DNA of 64,000 nt from Bacteroidaceae bacterium (GTDB lineage: Bacteria > Bacteroidota > Bacteroidia > Bacteroidales > Bacteroidaceae): NCBI GenBank assembly GCA_017617635.1, contig JAFZVW010000013.1:1-64000 (forward strand). The letters are read 5' to 3'. Below, piece by piece: positions 52,290-61,347 of this stretch. A program made the position numbers and the translations under genes. How positions within the stretch are numbered: position 1 is the stretch's first letter; the number at the start of each line of letters is the position of its first letter. The notes under the pieces are model-generated. The model saw only the letters and a list, made by a program, of their open reading frames with translations. It was not told where the DNA came from and ran no database searches.

Positions 52290-53273
52290 TTAGCTGTACT
52301 TCAATATCTGACCTGGACGCAGAACAGAGTTTTTACTCAAATTGTTCATCCTGCACAACTCACTGACACTAATGCCTCGTTTGCGTGCAATAGACGATAT
52401 GCTCTCTCCGCGGGCCACACGGTGTATGTGCGAGCGGACAGCCTGCTTGCGTTCAGCCTGAAACTCCTTGCTTTCCTGCTGTTTAGCCTGTGCCTGTGCC
52501 TGTTGCTCTGTCAGCACTTCTCCTTCACCGCCATTTTTCTCGCTGCTGGCAGTAACGCGGTCTGATGTGCCATTGCTGCGGAATACGTAGAAATCCGAGA
52601 GAACATCCTGTGCTACGAAATCAAACAGTTTCTCAGGGTCAATAAACTGTCCCAGGAAACGTGTCTCGAAGTGCAGGTGGCTACCGGTCGAACGTCCTGT
52701 ATTACCTCCCAGTCCGATTGGCTGTCCTGCCTTGACGGTCTGATCCTGAGTACAAAGCTGTTTGCTCAGGTGGCCATATACGGTTTCAAGTCCGTTAGGA
52801 TGACGGATTACGATGTATTTGCCGTAACCGTTTCCGTTGTAGGCTACGATACGAACCTTGCCGCTGAATGCTGCATAGATAGTGTCGCCTACATATACCT
52901 TGATGTCGGTTCCGTAATGATTGCGACGGAATGATGCCCTGTAGCCATAATGGCTGGTCACAAGACGGCTCTTACATGGCATACGGAAACTGCGAAGGTC
53001 AATCTTGTATTCTTTCGGCAATGCAACGCCATAATGGGTGGTATACTTGTTTGACCAGTTTGGATAAAGAGATGAAGCGGGGTTTGAAAGATTCTCTTCG
53101 CCCAGCATACGTACAATGCTGAGTGAGTCAATTGTACGGATACTCTTTGCCACTGGAGCCACCATGGCCATACGATCCTGTGCGTAGGTTGCACTGGAGA
53201 GAATTATGGCCATAAAAAAGAGTACCGTTCTAATCGTATTTTTGCTTTTCAAAATCATCATATGTTGTTTCAT
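52290..53273 (-). CDS. secreted M23 peptidase with LysM domain
   Basis: A 327-residue exported protein (signal peptide ending TYAQ). The M23 lysostaphin-like fold holds NHYGTDIKV (metal His/Asp) and GSHLHFETR (catalytic HxH), at ~115-225. A Gln/Glu-rich linker (~255-285) leads to a LysM module (~283-326; HRVARGESISSIARKRGISVSEL). It should cut or bind peptidoglycan cross-links and assist cell-wall remodelling. It follows ndk by 20 bases, so the two may share a transcript. Nearby ATG codons at 53261 and 53258 are alternative starts. Confidence 0.9.
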   Translation of the reverse strand: MKQHMMILKSKNTIRTVLFFMAIILSSATYAQDRMAMVAPVAKSIRTIDSLSIVRMLGEENLSNPASSLYPNWSNKYTTHYGVALPKEYKIDLRSFRMPCKSRLVTSHYGYRASFRRNHYGTDIKVYVGDTIYAAFSGKVRIVAYNGNGYGKYIVIRHPNGLETVYGHLSKQLCTQDQTVKAGQPIGLGGNTGRSTGSHLHFETRFLGQFIDPEKLFDFVAQDVLSDFYVFRSNGTSDRVTASSEKNGGEGEVLTEQQAQAQAKQQESKEFQAERKQAVRSHIHRVARGESISSIARKRGISVSELCRMNNLSKNSVLRPGQILKYS

Positions 53274-53293
53274 CGTAGTCTTTTCTTGTATCG

Positions 53294-53755
53294 TTATGCC
53301 TCGTCTACCGAATAGAGGCGATCCATGTTAAGGTCTCCCAAGTCGTGGATTTCTTCCGGCTTGAAGAAACGCTTGAGTTCTGCCTCTGCAGCTTCCGGCG
53401 AATCCGAAGCATGTACGATGTTCTGTTGGTTGCTCATACAATAGTCACCGCGGATTGTTCCGGCATCTGCCTTGCGGCCATTGGTGTAGCCAGTGATATA
53501 TCGTACTACGGCAATTGCATCAACTCCCTCCAGGCACATTGCAATAACAGGTGTTTTCTTCATTGATGCCTTCAACGATGGAAAGAATGGCTTGTTGATG
53601 AGGTGTGAATAGTGCTGTTCAAGAATAGCATCATCCAGTTGCATCATCTTCATGCCAGCAATGCGCAGTCCCTTCTTTTCAAAGCGGCTGATTATTTCTC
53701 CAATCAAAGCCCTCTGAATAGTGCTGGGCTTGAGTAAAACGAGTGTTTTTTCCAT
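53294..53755 (-). CDS. ndk: nucleoside diphosphate kinase
   Basis: A 153-residue enzyme that balances NTP pools by transferring phosphate through a His. The N-terminal TLVLLKPSTIQR, the active-site NIVHASDS (His in the middle) and GTIRGDYC are intact. The -7 element at 53773-53766 predicts a transcript start only about four to seven bases before the ATG, so the mRNA is nearly leaderless. Confidence 0.95.
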   Translation of the reverse strand: MEKTLVLLKPSTIQRALIGEIISRFEKKGLRIAGMKMMQLDDAILEQHYSHLINKPFFPSLKASMKKTPVIAMCLEGVDAIAVVRYITGYTNGRKADAGTIRGDYCMSNQQNIVHASDSPEAAEAELKRFFKPEEIHDLGDLNMDRLYSVDEA

Positions 53756-53765
53756 ATTTCGCTGG

Positions 53766-53773
53766 CAAAGGTA
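53766..53773 (-). promoter_or_regulatory. -7 element of ndk
   Basis: On the minus strand TACCTTTG is a perfect TAnnTTTG box, ten bases before the ndk ATG. No TTTG is seen at the usual spacing. Confidence 0.6.
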
Positions 53774-53879
53774 CGACTTTTAGTTGGAATATCCTCAGAA
53801 TGAGGACATTTTATTTGTTTTTTATGCTTTTTTAATGTTGTTCGTACACTTTAAATCATTGGCTGCTCACTCAATTGCC

Positions 53880-56264
53880 TCAAAGATGCAGTCTTAATTT
53901 TGCCATAAAGCGTGCACCCTCAGTAGGCATTGGAGCCTCCAAAAGTGTGCCGATTCCGTATGATGTATTAGTCAGATTATAGGCATCCAATGATACGGTC
54001 AGTCTCTTTTTCCATTTCCAGTCAAATCCGGCATTAAGCATTACCTTACCGTTCTGCCAGGTAATGGTTGTTGGCATTTCGCCTTCGAGTATACGGCTGT
54101 AATTGTTACATATCAGATACATTCCGCTTTGCACATGCAGATTGGCACGAAGCCAGAACTCGCCTGCCTTTTGATTCTGATATAGCTGGCGTCCGGCAGT
54201 CAGGTTCAGGTTGAACTTGGGCTCATTTCCTGTCCAGTGTTCCTGTGTCGTACCAATGTATTCGCTCGTCTGATCAAAAGTATGTTGCAGAGTCATGTTC
54301 ATGTTTGCCATCGTTTTATTGTCATGGTATTCCAGGATAGCTTCGATACCTCCCTGTGACAGTTTACCGGAATTGGTAAACGGAACCAGTGTCTTGAGAA
54401 GGTTGTACGCAGAATACTGTACCAGGTTATTGGCAATATTATAGAACATATTTACCTCGCATTTCAGACCTATTGGTTTCCATTGGAACAGCGAACTGAT
54501 CTGTATGCTGTTCAGATACTGGGGCAGCATATCAGGACCGCCGCTAAGCAGTCGCACTTGACTGGCACGATAAAGATATGGGGCATCGACAAAACTGCGT
54601 GCATAGCCAATCTTGAATGTGGAAACCGATGTCGGCATCCATATGAAGGCTATACGTGGCGAGGCTGTGCGTATACTGTTGCCACTATATCTGTTTTTGT
54701 TGTCGAAGCGTATTCCTCCATTGAAAATCAGTTTTTCAGTGAAATAATGTTTCCATTGGAAATACGGACTCAGAGTCCATTCGCTGCCGGTATCAATACC
54801 TTGAGTATTGCTGGAATGAATTTTATAGAAGTCATAGCCTAAATTGAAGCACGATGAACTCATTATAAAATAATCAAACTGGCAGCCAAACAGTATGTTA
54901 CCTCTCTGTCTGCCCCATTTGTATGGAAGGCTTCCGTTGATGTTCGCACCCAGGGAATAGTCTCTCCAACTGGCGCTCTGCCATGATCCTGTGGTGTTAG
55001 GCTCTTCAATATAGGCTCCTGTAACAAGCAGTAACATCAACTGTGCAAATGACTTGTCGATATTGTCACCCAGAACATTGTATATTTGTGTCTCTTCGGT
55101 TCCGAAGTATGCAGATCCGTTCAGTGTAAACTTGTTCCATGTATGCTTGTAGTCCAGTGAGGAGTTGATTGTCATGCGACTGGTTCCGGGTTTGTTGCCG
55201 TTATAGTCCGAATACTTGTCATAATTATATTCCTTGCCGGCGCTGATCATGTTGTAGAAAGGAACCTGTTTGCAGTGTTGTGCCATAATGTTCATGGAAA
55301 CGTCTCCCCAACGTGCATTCAGACCTATGTCGAATGCAGGTTTCTGGTTGAATCCTCCGATGTATCTTGTGTCGCTTCCTGTGTCATATTTTTCTCCATT
55401 TGAGTAGTAAACACCGGCCCATCCAAGAATGTCGCTCTTAAGGTTTCCGCGACCATATACCGCACTGCCGCCAAAACTATTATGCATACCGGCTACTGCC
55501 GTCAGTTGGCCTCCATCCATTTCAGACCCCTGTTTGGTGATGACATTGACAACCGCTGCCAGCGCTACATTGCCGTACAGGGATGAAGCGGGGCCTCGCA
55601 GAACCTCTATCTGTTTGATTTTATCCAGTGAAATGCGATAGTCAGGACTCTGGGCATTAGTCATTCCCGAATTAAGGCGATGACCGTCCTGCATGATAAG
55701 TATGTCCTCCTGCATATTGCTGAATATACCTCGCATGGAAACGCTGCTCTCAATGCCCTCGATACGCGTTATCCCAGGCACGTAAAGGCATAGCAGGTCC
55801 TGTAAGGTCCTGGCTCCGCTGTTGTTTATCATTTCCTCGGTAATCAGGGTAACGGGAACTGGAGTCTCTTCCAGACTCTCGGCCCAGGCAGAAGCCGTGG
55901 TAATTTTTTCTGAACCCTTTTTGAGACGTTCCAGTATATCGTTGAAACGCTGATTGTCATCGTATGCCGTAAAGAACGGATCGTTTTCCAGAAGTTTTGC
56001 CGAATAGTCCTCTGCCAATCCGGTCCGATCGGTATACAGGGCCGACAGTGCCAGCAGACGGTATGCCTTTACACGATTCTGGCTCTGCATGCGACTGACA
56101 CAGTTGTCTAGAAGCGAATCAACTTTCGTAAAATGTCCGACCTGGAATGCCTCTTCGGCTTGTTCCAGCAGTTTTTGTTCGTCGTTGATGCTCTTCTGTG
56201 CAAATATCCCGGAACAGAATCCGAAGGCGAATATAAAGGCAATGGTTTTCAGCACTGTTCGCAT
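53880..56264 (-). CDS. TonB-dependent receptor with N-terminal TPR-like domain
   Basis: A 794-residue outer-membrane receptor (signal peptide ending IFAQ). Residues ~25-115 form a helical TPR-like segment in place of the usual carboxypeptidase-like domain. The plug (~125-235) has VPVTLITEEMINNSGARTLQ, SVSMRGIF and VLRGPASSLYGNVALAAVVN. A 22-strand-type barrel follows, ending in LRLHL. It is not a SusC and has no SusD partner here. It is the last gene of the signalling operon and overlaps the histidine kinase gene by 16 bases, which ties receptor and signalling expression together. Confidence 0.88.
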   Translation of the reverse strand: MRTVLKTIAFIFAFGFCSGIFAQKSINDEQKLLEQAEEAFQVGHFTKVDSLLDNCVSRMQSQNRVKAYRLLALSALYTDRTGLAEDYSAKLLENDPFFTAYDDNQRFNDILERLKKGSEKITTASAWAESLEETPVPVTLITEEMINNSGARTLQDLLCLYVPGITRIEGIESSVSMRGIFSNMQEDILIMQDGHRLNSGMTNAQSPDYRISLDKIKQIEVLRGPASSLYGNVALAAVVNVITKQGSEMDGGQLTAVAGMHNSFGGSAVYGRGNLKSDILGWAGVYYSNGEKYDTGSDTRYIGGFNQKPAFDIGLNARWGDVSMNIMAQHCKQVPFYNMISAGKEYNYDKYSDYNGNKPGTSRMTINSSLDYKHTWNKFTLNGSAYFGTEETQIYNVLGDNIDKSFAQLMLLLVTGAYIEEPNTTGSWQSASWRDYSLGANINGSLPYKWGRQRGNILFGCQFDYFIMSSSCFNLGYDFYKIHSSNTQGIDTGSEWTLSPYFQWKHYFTEKLIFNGGIRFDNKNRYSGNSIRTASPRIAFIWMPTSVSTFKIGYARSFVDAPYLYRASQVRLLSGGPDMLPQYLNSIQISSLFQWKPIGLKCEVNMFYNIANNLVQYSAYNLLKTLVPFTNSGKLSQGGIEAILEYHDNKTMANMNMTLQHTFDQTSEYIGTTQEHWTGNEPKFNLNLTAGRQLYQNQKAGEFWLRANLHVQSGMYLICNNYSRILEGEMPTTITWQNGKVMLNAGFDWKWKKRLTVSLDAYNLTNTSYGIGTLLEAPMPTEGARFMAKLRLHL

Positions 56265-57073
56265 GGCAATTCTATTTGAAATGTTGTTCCTTGGTTTATT
56301 GCACTTTTGAATGTAATTGTGCCGTTAAGGCCTCGTGTAATCAAGTCATGGGTAATCCTCATTCCCAACCCGGTTCCCTTTCCTATGGGCTTGGTCGTAA
56401 CCAGTTCGTGGAACAGTTTGCCCTGAACCTCCTCACTTATTCCGCACCCGTTGTCACTTATTGTAATCAAGATGCGGTTATCGCTGTATTCAAGTTTGAT
56501 TTCAAATTCTGGAACAAACGTCTCGCCCTCTGCTTTCCATCGCTCGTTGACCGCATAAAAGGCATTGTTCGCAAGGTTCAGTATCGAACGGGACAAATCT
56601 TGCGGAACAATCATGACTTTAGGCATATTGTCAGGATATGCTTCTTTAATGCTGACATTGAAACTCTTGTCCATAGCCCGCATGGCATGGTATGAAAGCC
56701 AGACATATTCGTGTAGGAGGGAAGGAATGTCCGTAGGCAGTTTTTCTCCTTCCTTGCCACGACTCAGGAGCAGGATGCCCCTTATTATGCTGATTGCACG
56801 TTCTCCGTGTTCCTGGATTTTCATCATGTTATCTTTCAGGTCAGCGGCAATATCCTGCAGTTCCTTACAATCCTCAGGGCTGATTTTATCCGTAAGGTCA
56901 TTTACGATATCCTCGACGTCATCCACAAGACGGGATGACATTTTGCTGAAGTTTATGACGAAATTCAATGGGTTCTGAATCTCATGCGCAATGCCTGCAC
57001 TGAGAAGTCCCAGTGAGGCAAGTTTCTGTTGCTGTGCAAGTTTCTCTTGCAGTTTCTTTATTTCCTGTTCCAT
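56249..57073 (-). CDS. soluble histidine kinase
   Basis: A 274-residue protein starting at the ATG at 57073, four bases after the upstream stop. A short coiled coil leads to the HisKA box LLSAGIAHEIQNPLNF (His30). The HATPase domain has LNLANNAFYAVNE (N box), ISDNGCGI (G1) and GTGLGMRI (G2). It has no transmembrane helix and no sensor domain. The adjacent degenerate kinase is the obvious partner, with the response regulator-phosphatase at the operon head as the likely receiver. A longer frame from 57145 overlaps the upstream gene and is less likely. Confidence 0.9.
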   Translation of the reverse strand: MEQEIKKLQEKLAQQQKLASLGLLSAGIAHEIQNPLNFVINFSKMSSRLVDDVEDIVNDLTDKISPEDCKELQDIAADLKDNMMKIQEHGERAISIIRGILLLSRGKEGEKLPTDIPSLLHEYVWLSYHAMRAMDKSFNVSIKEAYPDNMPKVMIVPQDLSRSILNLANNAFYAVNERWKAEGETFVPEFEIKLEYSDNRILITISDNGCGISEEVQGKLFHELVTTKPIGKGTGLGMRITHDLITRGLNGTITFKSAINQGTTFQIELPCEQC

Positions 57074-57077
57074 AGTC

Positions 57078-59696
57078 TTATGGAAGTTGTATTGTAAATT
57101 CGGTCCATTCGTCTTTAACACTACGTACGCTGACCTTACCGCCAAAGTCCTCTATTATCTGACGAGCCAGATATAGTCCCACACCAGGAGCCTCGGCCGT
57201 AGGTTTCGTAGTGAAGAACGGGTCAAAGATTTTGTCGATGGAACTTTCCTCGATACCTATGCCATTATCCCAGATTATTATGGCAGGGGGCTCCGTCCCT
57301 GACGGTGGTATTATTGCCAGGCGAATAGTCGGTTTTGCCGATTTTTTCTTTTTCAATGCATAAACCGAGTTTGAAAGCATGCTGGAAATAACCTTTTCCA
57401 GTTGCTCGGCATTGACGTCTGCAACAATGGGATATTCGGGCTTGTTCCATTCAATATTTATGTTAAGGCCATTGATGTCCTCGGCATAGTATTTCTTCAG
57501 CATATCTGTTGTCTGCTGGCAGATAGAAGCAATATCCGTAGGTTCAATCTTACCCTGGCGTTCCTTCAACATTTCCTCCATAGCCTTCAGAATGCGCGTC
57601 GTGGACAGGCCATGCTGCTCAATCTTTTCCAGATTCTGTTGCATCATACTCATGATATCCTCGGCATCATCAATGGCGTCCTGAACATCATCCTCCTTTG
57701 CAGCTTTGTCTGTCGCATCGGTTATATCGCCTGCCAAATCCTTGAGAAGGCCTAATGTCAAGTGTGAGAAATTGTTTATGTAGTTCATCGGATTCAGGAT
57801 GCGGTCAATCAGACCTTTGGTCAGCTTGCCTGCAGTAGCCTCCTTTTCCTTGCGAACAAGTTGGGCATGTGCCTCTTTCAGTTCCTTGGTTCGTGCGTTG
57901 ACTATTTTCTCCAGTTGTTCGTTCTGCTGTCGGATGCGGTTCATTCGCCATAGAGACAGTCCGTATACACCCAACATGCCGCATGCCAAATACAACAATA
58001 ATGAATACCAGCTCCAATACCAGGGTTCGGGGATTGAGAATTTTATTGTCGTGCTTTCAACAATATCTCCGTTGGCATCCTTCACACGTACTGTCAGTTC
58101 GTAGTCACCGACAGCCATGTTGGCCGAGTTTATCTTCTGGTCATCATCCCAGGTACTCCATGCATCATCGTCATTCAGTCTGTAGGAGTACATCGTTTTA
58201 CCTACAATATCCAGCTTGTCCGATGCAATTTCAAATGCCAGATTACCATGGTCAACGCTGAAGTTCCGGATATATGCCTTTGGCCGATATGGAGAGGTCT
58301 GGGTTGCAATGTCCAGGTTCATCCTGTAAAGACCGAATGCACCGCCAATCCAAGCAACGTCATCTTTGATATACATTGCCTGAATACTCAGTTCGTCAAA
58401 AGGCGTCAGCCATTTTTTCAGGTTCTTGGGGATGTTCTTGCAAGTCAGGCCCGAACCGTCATCACGCGTTGTCCATGTGTTGTTTTTCTCGTCCGTATAC
58501 GAGAACAATACATTGGAGTCAGGGTTGTCCAGGCTTATATATCTGTATTTGTCCGTGCCAGGTATAAGTGTGATTTTACATACATTCTTTGTCTTGCTGT
58601 CTATGATGTCGGAATTGCCGTTTAAATCGTTCAGATATACCCCATCCAGTTCTCCACTGATGAATTTGCCGTCCGGCTTCACGTAAATTGACAGTGCATG
58701 GCGTTTTGTAATCTGGCGCAGTACATCGTTCTTGCATTCGAATATGCCGTCTGCAGTTGCAATCAGCAGAGAACCTTGTTCCGACTTCGTCATCTGCCAG
58801 CAAGCCTGCTCAATTCCTTCCATACGGTGTAAGCGGTTGTCCTTCAATCTGTAAAGTCCCAATAACGTACCTACATAGAGCGTATTGTCATTTTCCAGCA
58901 GACATGTAATCTGGCCCTTTAACCCCTCATCGACACCATAGCGCGAATACACAGGTGAAGCTGAGATGGCAAATATTCCATTGTCTGTTGTTCCCCATAT
59001 TGTGCCCTTGCCGTCATACGCGATGTCGGTAATCGAATTGCTGCACAAACCATTGGCTGTCGTCAGTGTGCTGATAATGCTTCCGTCCGGTGCAGTAATC
59101 TTGATACCTTCTCCTATTTGCGACGTGATGGTCAGATGACTGTCCGGAATGGTGAATCTGGTTTTGTTCCTGCTGTTGCTTATCAGTCTTGTGAGTTCAA
59201 CAATGCTGGATGCAGTTCCATTGCAGACAACCTGCTGGTTGTGGAATGTATAGGCCATATCGTCATCTGTAATGAAATGTATCTCGCCATTGCGCTCATA
59301 CATCAGTTCAATTTCACCAAACCGGATTTTGTCCCTTTGGGGAATCTTGTCTCCATACAGGAACTTGACCTCAACACTGTCGGCGGTAGGATGGCAGACT
59401 CCCAGTACATTGCAGCCGCCAAACCAAATGCGACCGTCATGCGATTTGTATAGGCTGGTGATACGACTGATGTCTGGAGTATGTGTCATGCGCCAATTGA
59501 CACCGTCGTAAATGAGCAGTCCTTCGAAATTTGCGACGTACACATGACCCAGTGAGTCGCATTCGATGTCGAACGAACGGTTGTGGCCGCCATATTCGCT
59601 GGCCTTGAAATTATGATAAAAGGCAACGCCGTAGTTCTGGGCGCTGACCACTGCTGAAAACAGCAGAATGCTAATCAATAGTCTTATACGGGACAT
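57078..59696 (-). CDS. propeller/Y_Y_Y sensor with degenerate histidine kinase domain
   Basis: An 872-residue membrane protein (signal peptide ending VSAQ). Residues ~25-470 look like a two-component-regulator propeller (GRIWFGG, TIWGTTDNGI, VAWIGGAFGLYRMN). Residues ~480-565 form a Y_Y_Y-like domain, followed by one transmembrane helix (~572-592), a coiled coil and a kinase-like region. In the HisKA-like segment the motif reads GLIDRILNPMNYI. Aligned with GIAHEIQNPLNFV of the next kinase, the phospho-accepting His is Asp. The ATPase boxes (MLSNSVYAL, WDNGIGIEES, GVGLYLARQI) remain. It is probably a signal-sensing pseudokinase. Confidence 0.85.
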   Translation of the reverse strand: MSRIRLLISILLFSAVVSAQNYGVAFYHNFKASEYGGHNRSFDIECDSLGHVYVANFEGLLIYDGVNWRMTHTPDISRITSLYKSHDGRIWFGGCNVLGVCHPTADSVEVKFLYGDKIPQRDKIRFGEIELMYERNGEIHFITDDDMAYTFHNQQVVCNGTASSIVELTRLISNSRNKTRFTIPDSHLTITSQIGEGIKITAPDGSIISTLTTANGLCSNSITDIAYDGKGTIWGTTDNGIFAISASPVYSRYGVDEGLKGQITCLLENDNTLYVGTLLGLYRLKDNRLHRMEGIEQACWQMTKSEQGSLLIATADGIFECKNDVLRQITKRHALSIYVKPDGKFISGELDGVYLNDLNGNSDIIDSKTKNVCKITLIPGTDKYRYISLDNPDSNVLFSYTDEKNNTWTTRDDGSGLTCKNIPKNLKKWLTPFDELSIQAMYIKDDVAWIGGAFGLYRMNLDIATQTSPYRPKAYIRNFSVDHGNLAFEIASDKLDIVGKTMYSYRLNDDDAWSTWDDDQKINSANMAVGDYELTVRVKDANGDIVESTTIKFSIPEPWYWSWYSLLLYLACGMLGVYGLSLWRMNRIRQQNEQLEKIVNARTKELKEAHAQLVRKEKEATAGKLTKGLIDRILNPMNYINNFSHLTLGLLKDLAGDITDATDKAAKEDDVQDAIDDAEDIMSMMQQNLEKIEQHGLSTTRILKAMEEMLKERQGKIEPTDIASICQQTTDMLKKYYAEDINGLNINIEWNKPEYPIVADVNAEQLEKVISSMLSNSVYALKKKKSAKPTIRLAIIPPSGTEPPAIIIWDNGIGIEESSIDKIFDPFFTTKPTAEAPGVGLYLARQIIEDFGGKVSVRSVKDEWTEFTIQLP

Positions 59697-61344
59697 TATG
59701 ACCTATATAGTAGTTCCACTGGTTGGGCGTAAGGTTTATACCCTTCCTGACCAGATTATTCTTTATTAATGCAGCCATCTCGTCTGTTGACGTGTTCAGG
59801 CTTACGATGTTTCCGTTACTTAATCCGACATATATGCGGTTTCCTTCAGCCTTTGTCACACTCAAAGGCCAGCCTTCGTACTTTATGTTGACAGGAATAA
59901 CCCATTCCCTCTCCAATTGATTTGTGTTTTTTCTTGGAACAACCGTCTTCATGGTCGTTTCCTCCATAAACGAGTATCCGTTGTCCATGTGGAAATTGGG
60001 CAGGTTGGATATCTGTATGCTATGGTCGTAAGAGCAGCTGATGAGTATCATGCCGGACATTGCGAGGGATGTGATGGTACCTTTGTGTCCGGTGACATTG
60101 GTTATCATGCGGCCGTATTTGTTGTAGATGTCGATGGCTCCGTCGCGACGACCCAATATGGTGCATCCTGTGTTTGGATCGTATAGCGATGCAGTAACTT
60201 CGGTAGCACTGTTTCCCAGGTATGTTATTTTCTTGGTATCATTTTGGGCCAGGAGCTTGCCTTCCATGCTTCTGTGCTCTTCCAGACCTGAATTGTAGAA
60301 AATACAGATTCTGTCACCCACCATGTGCGCAGAGCTAATCTGGTCTTTTGTGTTGAATGTGCAGGTGACACTGCAATTCGCGGTGTTGTATGTACAGATG
60401 CTTTGCCGGGCAACAAGCAACAGGTCGGTACCATGTTGAAGAATCTTTTGGTAATTTCCGGCAGGAACCTGAACGACCTTGGACTTGCCGCTTGTATCAA
60501 GGATAATCATCTGTCCTTTGTGGGAAATGGCATATATATGTTCACCGACAACGGCAATGCCGCGAAAATCGTAGGTTTTGTTTTGGAACAGGTTTTTCTG
60601 TGTATCACCCCAATACACAATCTCCCCATAACCCGATGCGGCCAGACAGCCATCACGATACGGGACAATGGCATTTACACAGGAATTAGTCGGCATAGGC
60701 GCGCTGTGTGTCGAATTACTGTTCATTGCCAGTGCCAGGTATGTCTGCGTGAAATAAGTGTTCCCTTCGTATTTCTTCTGGAAATACCAGCTCCAGTATG
60801 CCAGCAGAGAGGCAATGTCACTGCCTTGGACATCAGCTTGGCTGATGGACGAAGCCCCCAGCGTATTACCAAGTCTGCGATACGTGAGTGTGTCGCTTAA
60901 GCTGCGGGCATGCTCAGCCTCGTCACGCTGCATGATGGCAATTTGTTCCTGCTTCTCAGCAATCAGTTTCTGTTCACGCGCTTCTTCAGCAGCTTCCCTT
61001 GCCAGAGCCTCGGCTTTCTTGGCCTGCATCTCAGCCTTACGGGCAACTTGAGACTCCTGTTCCGCACGTGCAGCATTCTGTAATGCCAGAATACTTTGCT
61101 GCTCAGCTCTCTCGCGCTGTTTGTCCGATATCTCTTTCTGCTGATATGCAATGTTTTCCATCTGCAGGCTGACACGCTTGGTAACAACAGCGTCACGCTG
61201 CTTGGCCAGAAGCGAATCCAGACTATTCTGCATCTCCTGCAACTGTACCTGGGCAGTATGACTTCCTAAACTATAGGAAACAAGTGCGGTTGCCATAACT
61301 GCAACTGCCATGACAGCCACAATATATATAAGGTGTTTGCGCAT
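59671..61344 (-). CDS. membrane-anchored coiled-coil/WD40-like protein
   Basis: A 557-residue protein with an N-terminal transmembrane helix (~5-27). A long coiled coil rich in Gln, Glu, Ala, Lys and Arg (~30-150) follows, then a beta-propeller-like region (~215-535), with one clear WD40-like repeat (VTGHKGTITSLAMSGMILIS...HSIQISNL). Such proteins often act as scaffolds for signalling complexes. It starts three bases after the phosphatase stop and overlaps the sensor gene by 26 bases. Function is inferred from this operon. Confidence 0.75.
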   Translation of the reverse strand: MRKHLIYIVAVMAVAVMATALVSYSLGSHTAQVQLQEMQNSLDSLLAKQRDAVVTKRVSLQMENIAYQQKEISDKQRERAEQQSILALQNAARAEQESQVARKAEMQAKKAEALAREAAEEAREQKLIAEKQEQIAIMQRDEAEHARSLSDTLTYRRLGNTLGASSISQADVQGSDIASLLAYWSWYFQKKYEGNTYFTQTYLALAMNSNSTHSAPMPTNSCVNAIVPYRDGCLAASGYGEIVYWGDTQKNLFQNKTYDFRGIAVVGEHIYAISHKGQMIILDTSGKSKVVQVPAGNYQKILQHGTDLLLVARQSICTYNTANCSVTCTFNTKDQISSAHMVGDRICIFYNSGLEEHRSMEGKLLAQNDTKKITYLGNSATEVTASLYDPNTGCTILGRRDGAIDIYNKYGRMITNVTGHKGTITSLAMSGMILISCSYDHSIQISNLPNFHMDNGYSFMEETTMKTVVPRKNTNQLEREWVIPVNIKYEGWPLSVTKAEGNRIYVGLSNGNIVSLNTSTDEMAALIKNNLVRKGINLTPNQWNYYIGHNVPYKTID

Positions 61345-61347
61345 AAA

